A stretch of 64,000 nucleotides of DNA from Silurus meridionalis (Eukaryota > Chordata > Actinopteri > Siluriformes > Siluridae): assembly GCF_014805685.1 (NCBI RefSeq), contig NC_060911.1:15124212-15188211 (forward strand), in the 5' to 3' direction. The notes beneath the pieces were generated by a model. The model was not told where the DNA came from. It searched no databases and saw nothing but the letters and a program-made list of their open reading frames with translations. Numbering within the stretch: position 1 is the stretch's first letter; each line of letters begins with the position of its first letter. This document shows positions 23,501 through 34,680 of the stretch, piece after piece. The position numbers and the translations under genes were made by a program.

Positions 23501-25821
23501 ATTGTCTCTTTGATTACTGGCACCAGAAAGCTTTCTGACCAGCAATCCACAATGGCACCAATGGGACACATGATTGCTCTTACAAACAGAATTGAAATAA
23601 ATGCCATCAGTTCATGAATTGCCAAATTTCAGTCCGGCTCTGTTCTGCGGGCTTGATGGACCGTGCACTCCCTGATGGTCTGCAGCATTCCCACATCTAA
23701 CAGGCAAAGATAGCTTTGGAGCACACTTGTAATTTTACGCTGTAGGAAGATAAACAAATAGAGAATGGTAAATTTACATGAACCTCACTCTAAATGGGTG
23801 TATATAAATATCATATGTACGGCAATGAAAAACCTTAGCAGACTCTGTGGGTCCAGCTTGCGCAGTGAAGCACGAGTGATTTGCTACTGCACTGGGCATT
23901 CCAATGTCCTCCTCTACCCACACAGTGCCGTCTTTTGCCGTCTGGCTCAGACAGGGCTTCCCAGTACCACGGTGCATCATCCGTGGTGGCATGTTGGGTT
24001 CTTGTTCCGTCTCCTTTTCGGATTCTTCTGAGGAGGTGTCAGTGGCCTGCTGGACAAATGAAATCTTTCCTCCATCAGAGTCTGCTTCGTCCATTTCCTG
24101 AAGCCAGGCCAAAGCCTGTTGCGCGGAGACGTTATTCCTGCGTGGCAGTGAAACGGAGGCCATTCTGATGTGCATTCTCAAAAATGCGAAGAAGAAATGA
24201 TTCTCCCGCCTGGGTCGCTATGCTTTTATGCACAGCACTGTGCTGTAGTCATGCAATGCCACTCCCTTACATACACAGTCACAATGGACAGAACCAAGAC
24301 CAATTGTTAGTAAGGTTTCCTATCCAGCTCGAAGGACTAAATGTTAGGATTTTCACTATCTGGTGTGCACTGATCAGGGGATTGTACTCACCCCAGCGTG
24401 TCAGTCAAAACACGGTACAGGATTCAGAACAATCAACTTTACTGGGTATAGAACTAATCGTATATGAGGTGATTCTTGCTATCTTAGCTACTGTTCAGTA
24501 GGTTGCATGATGCAGAATGCATGCTGAAAGGCCACTGCTGAGTGACCACTGCTGAATGGTCAGTGCTAAGTGACTCTCCTGAATGGTCAGTGCTGAGTGA
24601 CTTTCCTGAATGGTCAGTGAATGGAGTGACAGGTTGCACGATGTCGAATGGCCCCTGGTAGTTCACACTGTAGTTCACCATCTCCCTCAGGGTCTAATGA
24701 GTTCAGGAGATCCACGAGAGCTTGAATTTCGAGGGAGAACAGATCAAAACTGGCTGTATCTTCGGGCTACACTAGAGGCAGACACACAGTTTACCAAGCA
24801 ATGACAAGCTGCCTATCACAGGAGATTTGTCAACTCCGTGAAGATAAGGTGGCCATTCTGGAGGAACTCTGACAACTAAGGGTCCTTTACAAGGATATGC
24901 AGAATTTAACAGTGAAGCTGAAGACAACTCTGCCAGTTCAAGCTCTAAATTCAAGCTCTCGTGGGTCTCCTGAATTTACTAGGCTCTCTCAGTCTCAGTA
25001 AACAAATGCAAATGTGCCAGGCCTCACAGGTGTTGGGTGGTTTGCACAACAAAAGCTGGAGGAGAATCGAGCTGAAGAACTGTGAAAATCTCAGCAGGGG
25101 TGAATCACACCTCAGGATGTGCACCAGAAAATAAAAAGTCAGTAATTCTAGTGTTAATAGTTGAGCTAATTTGCATGTGTCATTCTTCTTTGGGTCATTC
25201 TGATTTTCTTTGGTCTGTTTGAAAAACACTGTGTTCCAGCTCCCCCAGTGAGGTGGCAGATAATGAAGCTGCAGATCTCCATGCAGTCTGATGGGAATGT
25301 GTTTGAGCCTGTTGTTCAAGCTTCTATTTTAGAACTAGTGAGTGATTTTCATGTTAAGTTAATATTTTGACTGTATAAAGCAACTTATATAGCATTAGGA
25401 AAAAATAATGACATGACCAGACTCGAAAGGGAACCCACAGATAATCATTGTTGATTATTGTTGAAGTTACTGGTCCCTGATGAAGAGTTGAATAAAACTG
25501 TTTGTAGCAACTGTCCTAAGATACAAAATTGTTTGTATTAATTGAAGTTCTAATCATGGTCAGTAACTGGTACCATTCAGAGTAGTGTTTTTTTCAGCTG
25601 TACATTCGGAGCGATAGTGAGCAACAGTGACTGGTGTACAATTAATCAGAACTCTATCGAGATGTAGGGCATCAGGATATTAGTAGGGCATCAGGGTATT
25701 TCAGGAACATGTGTAGCTTTACAGAAAGAAAAAAGAAACACAGATTATTAGCTATGTTTATTCGCATGTTAAGAACAGTTTTACTAGCTTTGGTTGAAAA
25801 TTTGAATCTATCAATTAATAA

Positions 25822-25866
<45 letters not shown>

Positions 25867-25975
25867 ATCTTAGACAAAGCAGAAACTGGAACAACATGGC
25901 ATGCTGGTGAACACCAAAGTGACCTGGAGAGTGCAGCCAGATGGAAACATCTTTCAAAAGAAAATAAATATATAA
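19815..25975 (+). CDS. Lectin gene B: secreted double-CTLD protein, 322 aa, 5 coding exons
   Basis: Exons: 19815-19851, 19941-20330, 20623-20964, 25240-25337 and 25874-25975; all junctions fit GT-AG and the total is 969 nt. Residues 1-16 are a signal peptide (MKLNVVLLLCLSGVVP). CTLD1 (about 20-142) has four canonical cysteines, WIGLYNDFYNWRW, an EPD box and W-A-D. CTLD2 (143-256) has YCRTYYTDLA, WFGLYRETWKW, a KPN box and F-S-D. The tail (257-322) carries SDGNVF and VTWRVQPDGNIF. There is no membrane segment, so it should be secreted. The layout fits fish CLEC20A-like lectins. Both domains lack the Asn of the WND calcium motif, so sugar binding is uncertain. A 3.7-kb piggyBac element sits in intron 3 and leaves the exons unbroken. 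Confidence 0.85.
20436..20505. repeat. (AT)n microsatellite in intron 2 of gene B
   Basis: About 34 AT units between the CTLD1 and CTLD2 exons (the intron 20331-20622). Gene C has an equivalent run at 31572-31643. Confidence 0.95.
21640..24181 (-). pseudogene. piggyBac transposase, interrupted
   Basis: In order on the minus strand: an acidic N-terminus (NNVSAQQALAWLQEMDEADS, about 24145); 'RKITSVLQSYLCLLDVGMLQ' (about 23730, after an acceptor-like TTCCTACAG that suggests an intron or decay); RDRFISVMQHLRFDDKDTR with DKFAAISYIWTRFNKN; then MTID at 23340. A hAT element cuts in here. The frame resumes DEQLFPTKVRCLFTQYIA (about 22280), FPYLGKD-like text, NVTTDNFFTS (about 22050) and GVDVLDQ (about 21790), ending before about 21640. 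The three catalytic aspartates (MTID, TTDN, DVLDQ) are all present, but frameshifts and the hAT insertion break the gene. Confidence 0.85.
22291..23331 (-). mobile_element. hAT transposon nested in piggyBac transposase
   Basis: The left end is CAGGGGTGGGCAATTGAT and the right end, read inward, is CAGACCTGGGCAAACTACG. The flanks are ATCTATTT (22283-22290) and ATCTATGG (23332-23339), six of eight bases shared. Host sequence on either side joins as piggyBac MTID-EQLF. On the minus strand, 23137-22868 encodes a BED zinc finger (SAVWTYFNISEKDPRISICK, then TCNAEIS, HLKSKH). No catalytic domain is present. Confidence 0.88.
25822..25866. repeat. (GTCT)n microsatellite in intron 4 of gene B
   Basis: About 11 GTCT units ending nine bases before the terminal exon's acceptor (ATCTTAG|ACAAAG at 25873/25874). 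It forms most of the polypyrimidine tract of that splice site. Confidence 0.9.
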
Positions 25976-26057
25976 TGTGAACATTCATCTCTATTGTCAC
26001 TTCATAAACAGTAAAACAAATAAAAACTATATAAAATGTAGTCTAATATTTCTACTT

Positions 26058-26965
26058 AAAAATCTTCTTCTTCTTCTTTTGGCTGCTCCCATTAGGGGTC
26101 CCAGCAGCGGATCATCCGTACCCCCTCCATACCCCCCTGTCCTCTACATCTGTCTAATTTCACACCAACTACCTGCATGTCTTCCCTCACCACATCTATA
26201 AACCTCCTCCATGGTCTTCCTCTTTTTCTCCTTCCTGGTGGCTCCATCCTCAGCATTCTCCTACTGATATACCCCATGTCCCTCCTCTGCACATGTCCAA
26301 ACCATCTCAATCTCCCCTCCCTCACTTTGTCTCCAAAACGTCCTACATGCGCTGTCCCTCTAATAAACTCATTTCTAATCCTGTAAATCGTCGTCGCTCC
26401 CAACGAACATCTCAACATCTTCAGCTCTGCTACCTCCAGTTCCACCTCCTGTCTTATACTCAATGCCACTGTCTCTAAACCATACAACATCTCGGGTCTC
26501 ACCACAGTTCTATAAACTTTCCCTTTTACTCTCACAGATACTCTTCTATCACTAATCACTCCTGTTATCACTCTTCTCCACCCACTCCACCCTGCCTGCA
26601 CTCTTTTCTTCACTTCTCTCCATTACTTTGCACTGTTGACCCCAGGTACCTGAACTCCTCCACCTTCTCCACCTCTTCTCCCTGCAACCGCACACCTCCA
26701 CTGCCCTCCCTCTCATTCACACACATGTACTCTGTCTTACTTCTACTGACTTTCATTCCCCTTCTCTCCAGCGTGTACCTCCACCTCTCCAGGATCTTCT
26801 CAACCTGCTCAGTACTCTTACCTCAAATCACAAATCATCTGCAAACATCATAGTCCAGGGAGACTCCTGTCTGACCTCGTCCTTCAACCAGTCCATCACC
26901 ACTGCAAACAGGAAAGGGCTCAGGGCCGATCCTTGATGCAATCCAACCGTCACCTTGCTTTTAAA
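26058..26965 (-). mobile_element. Non-LTR retrotransposon RT 3' half, reverse orientation
   Basis: The minus strand reads VGLHQGSALSPFLFAVVMDW (about 26945), MMFADD (about 26850, the catalytic FADD box), then after frame breaks an open stretch 26613-26092: 'WSGWRRVITGVISDRRVSVR', KVYRTVVRPEMLYGLETVAL, EGRLRWFGHVQRRD, RRKRGRPWRRFIDVVREDM. It ends in a (GAA)n tail (26060-26076 as TTC repeats). It is 5'-truncated and frameshifted. The same family appears at 33401-33542 and 46490-46775. The clade is uncertain (RTE/CR1-like). Confidence 0.75.
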
Positions 26966-27385
26966 TATAAAAGCCAATTTATGTGCAGGACAAATATATT
27001 AATCATATTCAGCATGATGATTGAAACTCTTAATGCTCTTCATTTCCTAGGAGTTTTACCTGATATAGATATAGATAGAACCAGTGTACAGAACAAATCT
27101 GTCAAAGGTTAAATATCAACAAGCTCAAATTTTTAGCAATATTATATCTTAAAAATGGAAGAATGCCGCACGAGCACAACTCTTCCACCGGGGAGGCTGT
27201 TATTCCTGCTTCATTCAGATTAATCACTTTAATCACTGCAGATTTACTCCTTCTTTTATCTATTACTCATTTAGTCATTTCATTGTCTAATTATGTGTCT
27301 TTGATGTTACACCAGATCTAAATTAGGGGTTTGCAAGCAACATGGGTAAACACTTTTTTCATTTGTATATGCTTTTTATAAACTA

Positions 27386-27390
<5 letters not shown>

Positions 27391-27461
<71 letters not shown>
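27391..27461. repeat. (TA)n microsatellite
   Basis: About 35 TA units. The sequence just after it (27470-27545, ATTATAATAGG-like) recurs after TA runs at 28900 and 34190, marking the 3' edge of lectin units. Confidence 0.95.
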
Positions 27462-27465
<4 letters not shown>

Positions 27466-27477
27466 ATTTTTTTTTTC

Positions 27478-28839
27478 CAAACGTTATAATAGGCTTCTTT
27501 GTGTTGTTTTCTATCACTAAAATAATTACTGCAGTTCTGTTCTGTAGCTGTACAAAATATGGAAGTAGAGACCTGCACCCCCGCGAGACTACAGCGGGAC
27601 CCGACGCAAACGAGTGCGGCGAGGGACAAGATTGTGTGACAATCAAATTTTTCTAGTTCCTGTTCTTGCATTTTTCAGCTCTTTTATAGACCTCCGGACC
27701 CTTTCCATGCCTACTGATTCTGACCTTTTAGTTTTGATCAGTCGTGCTATATTTGCATAAAGTCTTTATGGTAGATTAGCGAATTCAACCCAAAACATGC
27801 ACCTGTTTAAACTTCTTGTGTATGTTGGCAGATGAATGATACACAGCAGACAATTGAGTCGCGTTAACTCACATTGTTTTTACTCTGAGCTATTAACTTC
27901 AATAAATCACTATATGAGTCACCACTAGAGGGCAGGCTTCTCACAGAATACTGATACCCAATAGTACATACATTACAAAACTGATTATTTTGTGCTGATC
28001 AAACATTTTTTGTTTCCTACAAAAAAAAAAAAAAGTCCTTATTTATAATCTTTTTTAAACGATAATATGAATGCATATCATTATGACAAACGACAGATCC
28101 TATAGACTGGAGGACACAAAAATAAATATAAGTATGGATATAAGTATATATAATATACTTAATTATATATAATACTATTATTTAGATTATAATGAGTATA
28201 AGTACAGAGCTTATTGTAATATTAAAAAAAATCTACATAAAAGTGATCTAAAGAGAAACGATTTCACTTGCTACACTCCCAGTTTATTCAGGGGTTAGTT
28301 TAGAATTGAGCATTTATGCAAAGCATTCTTAGAAATAATTTACATCAAAGGCATTCATTTACATATCAGCCTTCTTTAAGATGTAAGTTTTAGTAGAACT
28401 GAGCAACATGAGTACAGACATCATAAAAATGATATTTTTTTGTTATTGAAATCATTATACTGTACATCTCTTAATATTTTAGTATAAAAAAAAATCTGTA
28501 TAATTGTAAAAACAACTAACTAATTCCTGTAAAACTACAACAAGTCATGAAGGGGCACTTTATTACTATTTTGTTTAATCTATTTAAATTGATTTTTTTC
28601 TATTTAAATCTATCCATCTAGTGATGTCCGTGATGGAAATTAGTCTCCATGCTCCTTGATGAGCATGGGGAGGTAGCGTTCTCGTCATGAGCTTCCAGCC
28701 GTGCCTCATTATGCCACTCCGCCCCGCTGCCATGTGCTCTGCAGCTTTCCAGAACGCGGGTGCTGATATGGCGCTGTCCATCCAGCACCTCCCTGGTTGT
28801 CGTGTTCGGAGCGCTTGCCTGGGACGTGATGCTGCCTTC

Positions 28840-28903
<64 letters not shown>

Positions 28904-28990
28904 ACACATTATAATAGGGTTCTCTGTGTAGTTTTCTACACAATAATTAAGTCTACTGCAGTTCCGTACGTATCTATGTAACTACTGTAT
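27478..28990 (+). other. 3' edge of unit 2 and collapsed unit 3, no gene
   Basis: 27478-27545 is the 3' edge of the gene B unit. 28020-28575 matches the 5' block of units 2 and 4 (TATAGACTGGAGGACACAAA, TTTATTCAGGGGTTAGTTTA). At 28622-28650 the cassette begins (GATGGAAATTAGTCTCCATG) but then enters an unidentified GC-richer insert (28650-28840), an AT run, and the 3' edge again (28904-28990). Unit 3 thus keeps only its ends. Confidence 0.65.
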
Positions 28991-29079
28991 AAAAGCAACA
29001 ATTGACTTGACTTGACAATGGCAAATAAATAAAATAAAACAATTTACAGTCACAAAGTCGAAAATGAACTCTCGTGTGG

Positions 29080-29200
29080 TTCATTTCAATTCAAGTTTAT
29101 TTCTATGGCGATTTTCACAACAGACAGTAAGTCAAAGCAGCTTTACAGAATTGAAGAATGAAGGTGAATGTATCTGGAATGATACCCCTGATGACCAGCC
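29080..29200 (-). repeat. L2-like LINE 3' tail, reverse orientation
   Basis: TTTCACAACAGACAGTAAGT and CAAAGCAGCTTTACAGAATT are the reverse complement of the LINE end at 50630-50690. Directly after it, at about 29218-29290, a damaged promoter cassette remains (CAGTCTCTGTGATTCAAAGG, GTCTTTAAAAG). Confidence 0.65.
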
Positions 29201-29279
29201 ATCTGTTACCCTGATACCGCTCAGTCTCTGTGATTCAAAGGATCTTCAAGTTTGACTGTTTTGCGTAAAAATGTCTTTA

Positions 29280-30300
29280 AAAGAGTTGTCACACTTTTAA
29301 AAACAAATTTGAAGAAAAGAAGATATGTAACAAATCTACACCAAATTGTAGTGTTTTCTATGAAAAAGTCCTTATTTGTATATTTTTTTAAAACTATAAT
29401 ATGAATGCATCATGACAACAGCAGATCCTTTAGACTGGAGGACACAAAGATAAAAATAAGTATGGATAAAAGTATATATAGTACTATTATAGAGATTATA
29501 ATATTTATAATATTGCTTGTTCTAATATAAAAAAAATCTAAATAAAAGTGATCTAAAGAGAAACGATTTCATTTGCTACACTCCCAGTTTATTCAGGGGT
29601 TAGTTGAGCATTTATGCAAAGCATTCTTAAAAATAATTTACATCAAAGGCACTAATTTACATATCAGCCTTCTTTAAGATGTAGGTTTTAGTAGAACTGA
29701 GCAACATGAGTACAGACATCATAAAATGTTAATTTCTTGTTATTGAAATCATGATACTGTACATCTTTCAATATTTTAGTATTAAAAAACTCTGTATAAT
29801 TGTAAAAAAAATGACTAATTCCTGTGAAACTGCAACAAATCATGAAGGGGCACTTTATTACTATTTTGTTTAATCTGTTTAAATAGATTTTCTTAGCAAA
29901 TAGCAAAGCTTTTACAGTGGAGATTTAAAACGTAGTGAGCTTTTAAAAACAAACACTAATCCTGGTTTACACAGAAGATAAAGTGCCCGTGTCGAATTAC
30001 AGCAGTGTTTTCAATTAATAAATCAAAAATAACCAAACAGCCAAAAAAAATAAACATAAATGGAGAACAGAAGGCAACACCAAAATCTAATGAAGGCTGT
30101 CAGGTTTTTTCTGTCAAAGCAAAGTAGCAGTGAGTGTCAAAGTGTCCAGACAAAATGTGTCAGGTTCTTCAAGATGCTCAGAAAACTTCCACTTTTATTA
30201 TAAAACAGCACAAATCAGAAGTGTTCCTGAGACATAAGCTACATTTATCATTACTATTCTAATTTCATTTTATACTCCATAAGATTTTCTCAAACTTTTA
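29280..30300 (+). repeat. Conserved upstream block of gene C
   Basis: Matches 18215-18890 and 28020-28575. Contiguous identity with the gene B block is high through 29900-30300, including CACAGAAGATAAAGTGCCCG and TGTGTCAGGTTCTTCAAGAT. It is non-coding. Confidence 0.8.
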
Positions 30301-30318
30301 ACATTTCATTTAGTTCTT

Positions 30319-30423
<105 letters not shown>

Positions 30424-30493
30424 ATCACAATCTGAACTCATTGTCTCTGATTTTAGAAGGGGCAGTTGAACATTGCACCATATTTGTCCTTAT

Positions 30494-30641
30494 GATGTCC
30501 ATGATGGAAATTGGTCTCTGTGATTTGAATGATTTTTAAATACGAGTGCTTTGTGAAGCGTCTTTAAAAAGGCTGAAAGACCTGGAACAGAGCTATTCGA
30601 GAAACACCACCCATACTTCCCCTTTGTGTTGTAGTTTTCAG
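30494..30641 (+). promoter_or_regulatory. Gene C promoter cassette and 5'UTR exon
   Basis: GATGGAAATTGGTCTCTGTG, AATACGAGTGCTTTGTGAAG, TATA-like CTTTAAAAAGG (about 30562-30572), CTGGAACAGAGCTATTCGAG and donor TTTTCAG|GTAAGT at 30641/30642. Nearly identical to the gene B cassette, so both genes probably share their regulation. The start site is inferred. Confidence 0.65.
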
Positions 30642-30955
30642 GTAAGTTATCAGTTTTGTACTTTATAGATACATTTAGAAATGTTAAATCCGTTTACGTT
30701 AGATAAACGACTCCAAACAGGAGTAATATCATTGGATGAACACAACATACAATGATACTTTTTTTTTGTGCTCAGGGTTTTATTTATGTTTAAAAATAAT
30801 AATTAGCGTTTTTGTAAATGCATCTGAATCCTTCTCCACTCACTAGCAAAGAAACTTGACCCAAACCTGTATGCAGAAGTCTTCCTGAAATCTTTAATTA
30901 ACTCTCCAAACCAATGTCATTTTTATGTTTTATTTTATCCAGCTGTGCAGCCATA

Positions 30956-31570
30956 ATGAAGTTGAATGTGGTTCTTCTTCTATGTCTGAGTGGTGAGTGT
31001 TTAAACCAGTACCACTGCCAATTTAAAGAGTTTTAATGATAAAAATCTTCTCAGTGCCGTAACATAAATTCTTGTTAACAGGTGTTGTGCCAATCACCTT
31101 CTCAGTTCAGCAAACTACCCATCTGTTTTTCATCAATCAGGCAGTGTCATGGCCTGATGCTCAGAAGTACTGCAGGACGAAGTACACTGACCTGGCGAGG
31201 GTAAAGGACCCTAGTGTTCTGGTAGAGCTAAATAAAATGGCAGCAAGTAGAGGTTTAACATTATGGCCTCTCTGGATTGGACTGTACAACGACTTTTACA
31301 ATTGGCGCTGGTCTTTTAATAACATCTCACAGACTAGTACAAACCTAACACTTTGGTACCCTGGAGAACCTGATAATTATGTCGGGCATGAATCATGTGG
31401 AGGAGTCTATGTGGCTGGGAACTGGGCAGACTGGGACTGTGCACTGCAGAAACCCTTTATATGCTACAGTGGTGAGCAATTTGTTTCATTTTGTTCTATT
31501 ATCCGAATACCAGTGGTTTTTAGTCATTGTTAGCCATGAGTTATCTAACTGTACAGATTAACTAACAAAC

Positions 31571-31650
<80 letters not shown>

Positions 31651-33572
31651 TTAACTTCACTGCAGGAACTGATTAACTTGTATCAGTACTGACCAAAAAA
31701 AAAATCTTCACTTGTGAAATGTATTATACATTTGTTTTTTTTCTATTTGGATTTCTACAGCTGGTAACAGTGGTGCTGCCAGATTCATTGGAGTCACTAA
31801 TCCCCGTGTGAACTGGTCTCAAGCTCAGACTTACTGCCGAACATATTACACTGATTTGGCCAGCGCACTCACCCAGGCAGACAATGACCTGTTAGCACAG
31901 ATAGTATCTGTCCAGGGCTATTCCTGGTTCGGTCTGTATCGGGAGACATGGAAGTGGTTGAATGGAACAGTGGCATCAAACCTCCAGTGGAATCCTGGAA
32001 AGCCTAATAACGCTAATCCTCAGGAGAACTGTGGGGTTTTGATAAACGGACTGTTTAGTGATGAAAGGTGCACCAGTGTGCACTACTTCTTCTGTGAAAT
32101 CAGTGAGTGATCTTTTCCTGAGCAACTAAAAATATTTAGATTTTTTTTATCATTCTGTGATATGAATATTCCATAGGATGTGACCTCTTCTCAGTCTGAC
32201 ATACCATCATATATTGCCTTCTTCAACTACAGATCTTATTTCATTTGGTTGTGTGTATATCACTTTAATTGGAATAATAATAAAAAAACTGACTGTAGTA
32301 ATTTACCAACCTGGAAAAAACTCTGATATACTTAGATAGATATAATAATAACATAATATAATCTAACATACCATACTTTAGCTCTTTCACTGGCCTTCAG
32401 AATATGTCCTGGGGATGGAAATGATGCCCACTTGGTAGAATGTATTAAATATTTTAACATTCAGTTTAAATGTATAGAAAACTTTAAGTTTAGTTAATTT
32501 CCATCTGATTGTAATGATCGCTTCATTGTCACAGCAATCTGCAGTCTGCAGTATTGATTCTGGGTTTAATAGTTGAGCTAATTCGCATGTGTCTTTCTTC
32601 TTTGGGTCATTCTTATTTTCTTTTGTCTGTTTGAAAAACACTGTGTTCCAGTTCCCCCAGTGAGGTGGCAGATAATGAAGCTGCAGATCTCCATGCAGTC
32701 TGATGGGAATGTGTTTGATCCTGTTGTTCAAGCTTCTATTTTAGAACTGGTGAGTGATTTTCATGTTAAGTCAATATTTTGACTGTATATAACTTATATA
32801 GCATAAGGAAATAAACCATGAAAGAACCAGTCTCGAAAGGGAACCCACAGATAATCATTGTTGATTATTGTTGAAGTTACTGGTCACTGATGAAGACTTG
32901 AATAAAACTGTTTGTAGCAAATGTAGTCCTAAGATACAAAATTGTTTGTTTTAATTGAAGTTCTAATCATGGTCAGTATTCGGTACCATTCGGAGTCGTG
33001 TTTTTTTCAGCTGTACATTCGGAGCGATAGTGAGCGACAGTGACTGGTGTACAATTGATCAGAACTCTATCGAGATGTAGGGCATCAGGATATTAGTAGG
33101 GCAGCACGGTATTTCAGGATCATGTGTAGCTCTACAGAAAGAAAAAAGAAACACAGATTATTAGCTATGTGTAAATTGTAAGCAGAGTGCAAACATCCCA
33201 CTTTTAAACACTCTATAACTGTAATCATTTACAATCTGCTTCTTTAATTACAAAAAACGTATTCACAAAAGTCTTGACTAAACAAATTCGTTTTAAACCT
33301 AGACTTAATTACATCAAAGAAAAGATAAATTGCAATTACGGGGAAAAAGCCTTAAGATAGATCAGTGAATATAGACACTGCTCTATGAGATGCATTACAT
33401 GCAAATTCTTCTTCTTATTCTTTCGACTGCTCCTATTAGGGGGCGCCACAGCGGATCATCTATCTCCATATCCCCTGTCCTCTACATCTGTCTCTTTCAA
33501 CCCAACTACCTGCATGTCTTCCTTCCCCACATACATAAACCAAAATGAAAATTTGAATCTACTGATCAATAA

Positions 33573-33612
<40 letters not shown>

Positions 33613-33732
33613 TTCTAATATTAGACTAAGCAGAAACTGGAACAACATGGCATGCTGGGGAACACTACTAAAGTGACCTGGAGAGTGCAGCCAGATGGAA
33701 ACATCTTTCAAAAGAAAAAAAATATAGTGTGA
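30956..33732 (+). CDS. Lectin gene C: secreted double-CTLD protein, 324 aa, 5 coding exons
   Basis: Exons: 30956-30992, 31082-31471, 31761-32102, 32652-32749 and 33625-33732 (975 nt, phases 1,1,1,0). The protein is almost the same as that of gene B. In CTLD1, 'WYPGEPDNY' replaces 'WNTGEPDNY'; in CTLD2, NPRVNW replaces NPRLNW and NANPQ replaces NAKPQ. The tail has two extra residues and ends NIV. It has a signal peptide, two short-form CTLDs with all eight cysteines, EPD and KPN boxes, and no membrane anchor. Intron 3 retains a single TTAA where gene B has piggyBac. Intron 4 contains a truncated LINE end. Expected role: a secreted, possibly sugar-binding lectin; the ligand cannot be told from sequence. 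Confidence 0.85.
31572..31643. repeat. (AT)n microsatellite in intron 2 of gene C
   Basis: About 36 AT units between the two CTLD exons, orthologous in position to the run in gene B. Confidence 0.95.
33401..33542 (-). mobile_element. LINE 3' end, 5'-truncated, in intron 4 of gene C
   Basis: The sequence matches the 3' end at 26058-26200: TTCTTCTT tail, GGCTGCTCC-like start, and CCTGTCCTCTACATCTGTCT. Gene B lacks it at this position, so it inserted after the B/C duplication or was lost in B. Confidence 0.7.
33570..33613. repeat. (GTCT)n microsatellite in intron 4 of gene C
   Basis: About 10 GTCT units just before the terminal exon acceptor, as in gene B. Confidence 0.9.
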
Positions 33733-34079
33733 ACAAACATCTCTATTGCCACTTCGTAAACAGAAACTCTTAATACTCTTAATTTCCTAGAAGTGTTACC
33801 TGATATAATGCATGTATATAACTTCTGTTTCCATGTCCAAACTCAGACCAACTACAAAGCAACAATCAAGCAGTGAGTTCCTACTCACTTACTAACTAAA
33901 TAACTTTACAGAACCAATGTACAGAACAAATCTGTCAACGTTTAAATATCAACAAGCTCAAATTTTGAGCAATATTATATCTTAAAAATGGAAGAATGCG
34001 GCACAATTTTTATTACTCATTTATTCATTTTATTGTCTAATTATGTGCTTCTATTACACTTTTTCATTTGTACAAATAT

Positions 34080-34083
34080 ACAC

Positions 34084-34163
<80 letters not shown>
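34080..34163. repeat. (TA)n microsatellite at 3' edge of unit 4
   Basis: About 38 TA units followed by the conserved unit edge (CCACACATTATAATAGGTTA, 34189-34208). Confidence 0.95.
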
Positions 34164-34169
<6 letters not shown>

Positions 34170-34339
34170 TATTATTCTTTTTTTTTCCCACACATTATAA
34201 TAGGTTATTTGTGTTGTTTTCTATACAATAATTAAGTCTACTTCAGTTCTGTATGTATGTAACTACTGTACAAAAGCAAAAATGGTAACTAAAATAAAAT
34301 AAAACAATTTACAGGCACAAGGTCAAAAGCAAACTCTTG

Positions 34340-34680
34340 CGTGGTTCATGTCAAGTCAGGTTTATTTCTATCGCGATTTTTACAACAGACATTGTCTCAA
34401 AGCAGCTTTACAGAATCTTTGGAATGAAGGTAAGTGATGTGTGTTTATCCCTGATGATGAAGACTGGGGTGATTGTGGTGAAGAAAAACTCTCTTAGATG
34501 CTATCAGGAAAAAAACCTTGAGAGAAACCAGAATCAAAAGGGGAACCCATCCTCATTTGGTGACATCAAGAGTGTGATTATAGTCTTTAAACACTACAGA
34601 ACACTGGAGAGTGAGAACTAACATGAGCACTGCAGTGTAAGATTATGAGTGATGTTCTTTCTACAGTCATTTAAGTTTAT
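34340..34680 (-). mobile_element. L2-like LINE 3' region, reverse orientation
   Basis: Reverse complement of 50400-50690: GCGATTTTTACAACAGACAT, CTCAAAGCAGCTTTACAGAA, AAAGGGGAACCCATCCTCAT and the ACACTGGAGAGTGAGAAC block. It is 3' UTR only. The 94-codon forward frame over it is spurious. Confidence 0.75.

Larger units (their letters stand above)
21438..25153 (-). mobile_element. piggyBac-like transposon in the CTLD2-to-tail intron of gene B
   Basis: TTAA lies at both borders (21434-21437 and 25154-25157). Gene C has the same flanking sequence joined through one TTAA (about 32564), which is an exact empty site. Inverted subterminal repeats share CACCCCTGCTGAGATTTTCA and CCTGTGAGGCCTGGCACATT (left about 21495-21600, right about 25000-25110). 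A piggyBac transposase lies on the minus strand, interrupted by a hAT element. A TGAATGGTCAGTGCTGAGTG-type minisatellite lies at about 24530-24630. Confidence 0.92.

Noticed and set aside
27318..27671. Open frames of 80-117 codons on both strands with long YIYIYI stretches (also at 28584-28981, 33988-34200, 53863-54115, 55548-55757, 60878-61120)
   Set aside because: They are translations of (TA)n microsatellites and have no other support.
34337..34621. 94-codon forward frame
   Set aside because: It lies on the reverse complement of an L2-like LINE 3' UTR, which is non-coding in both orientations.
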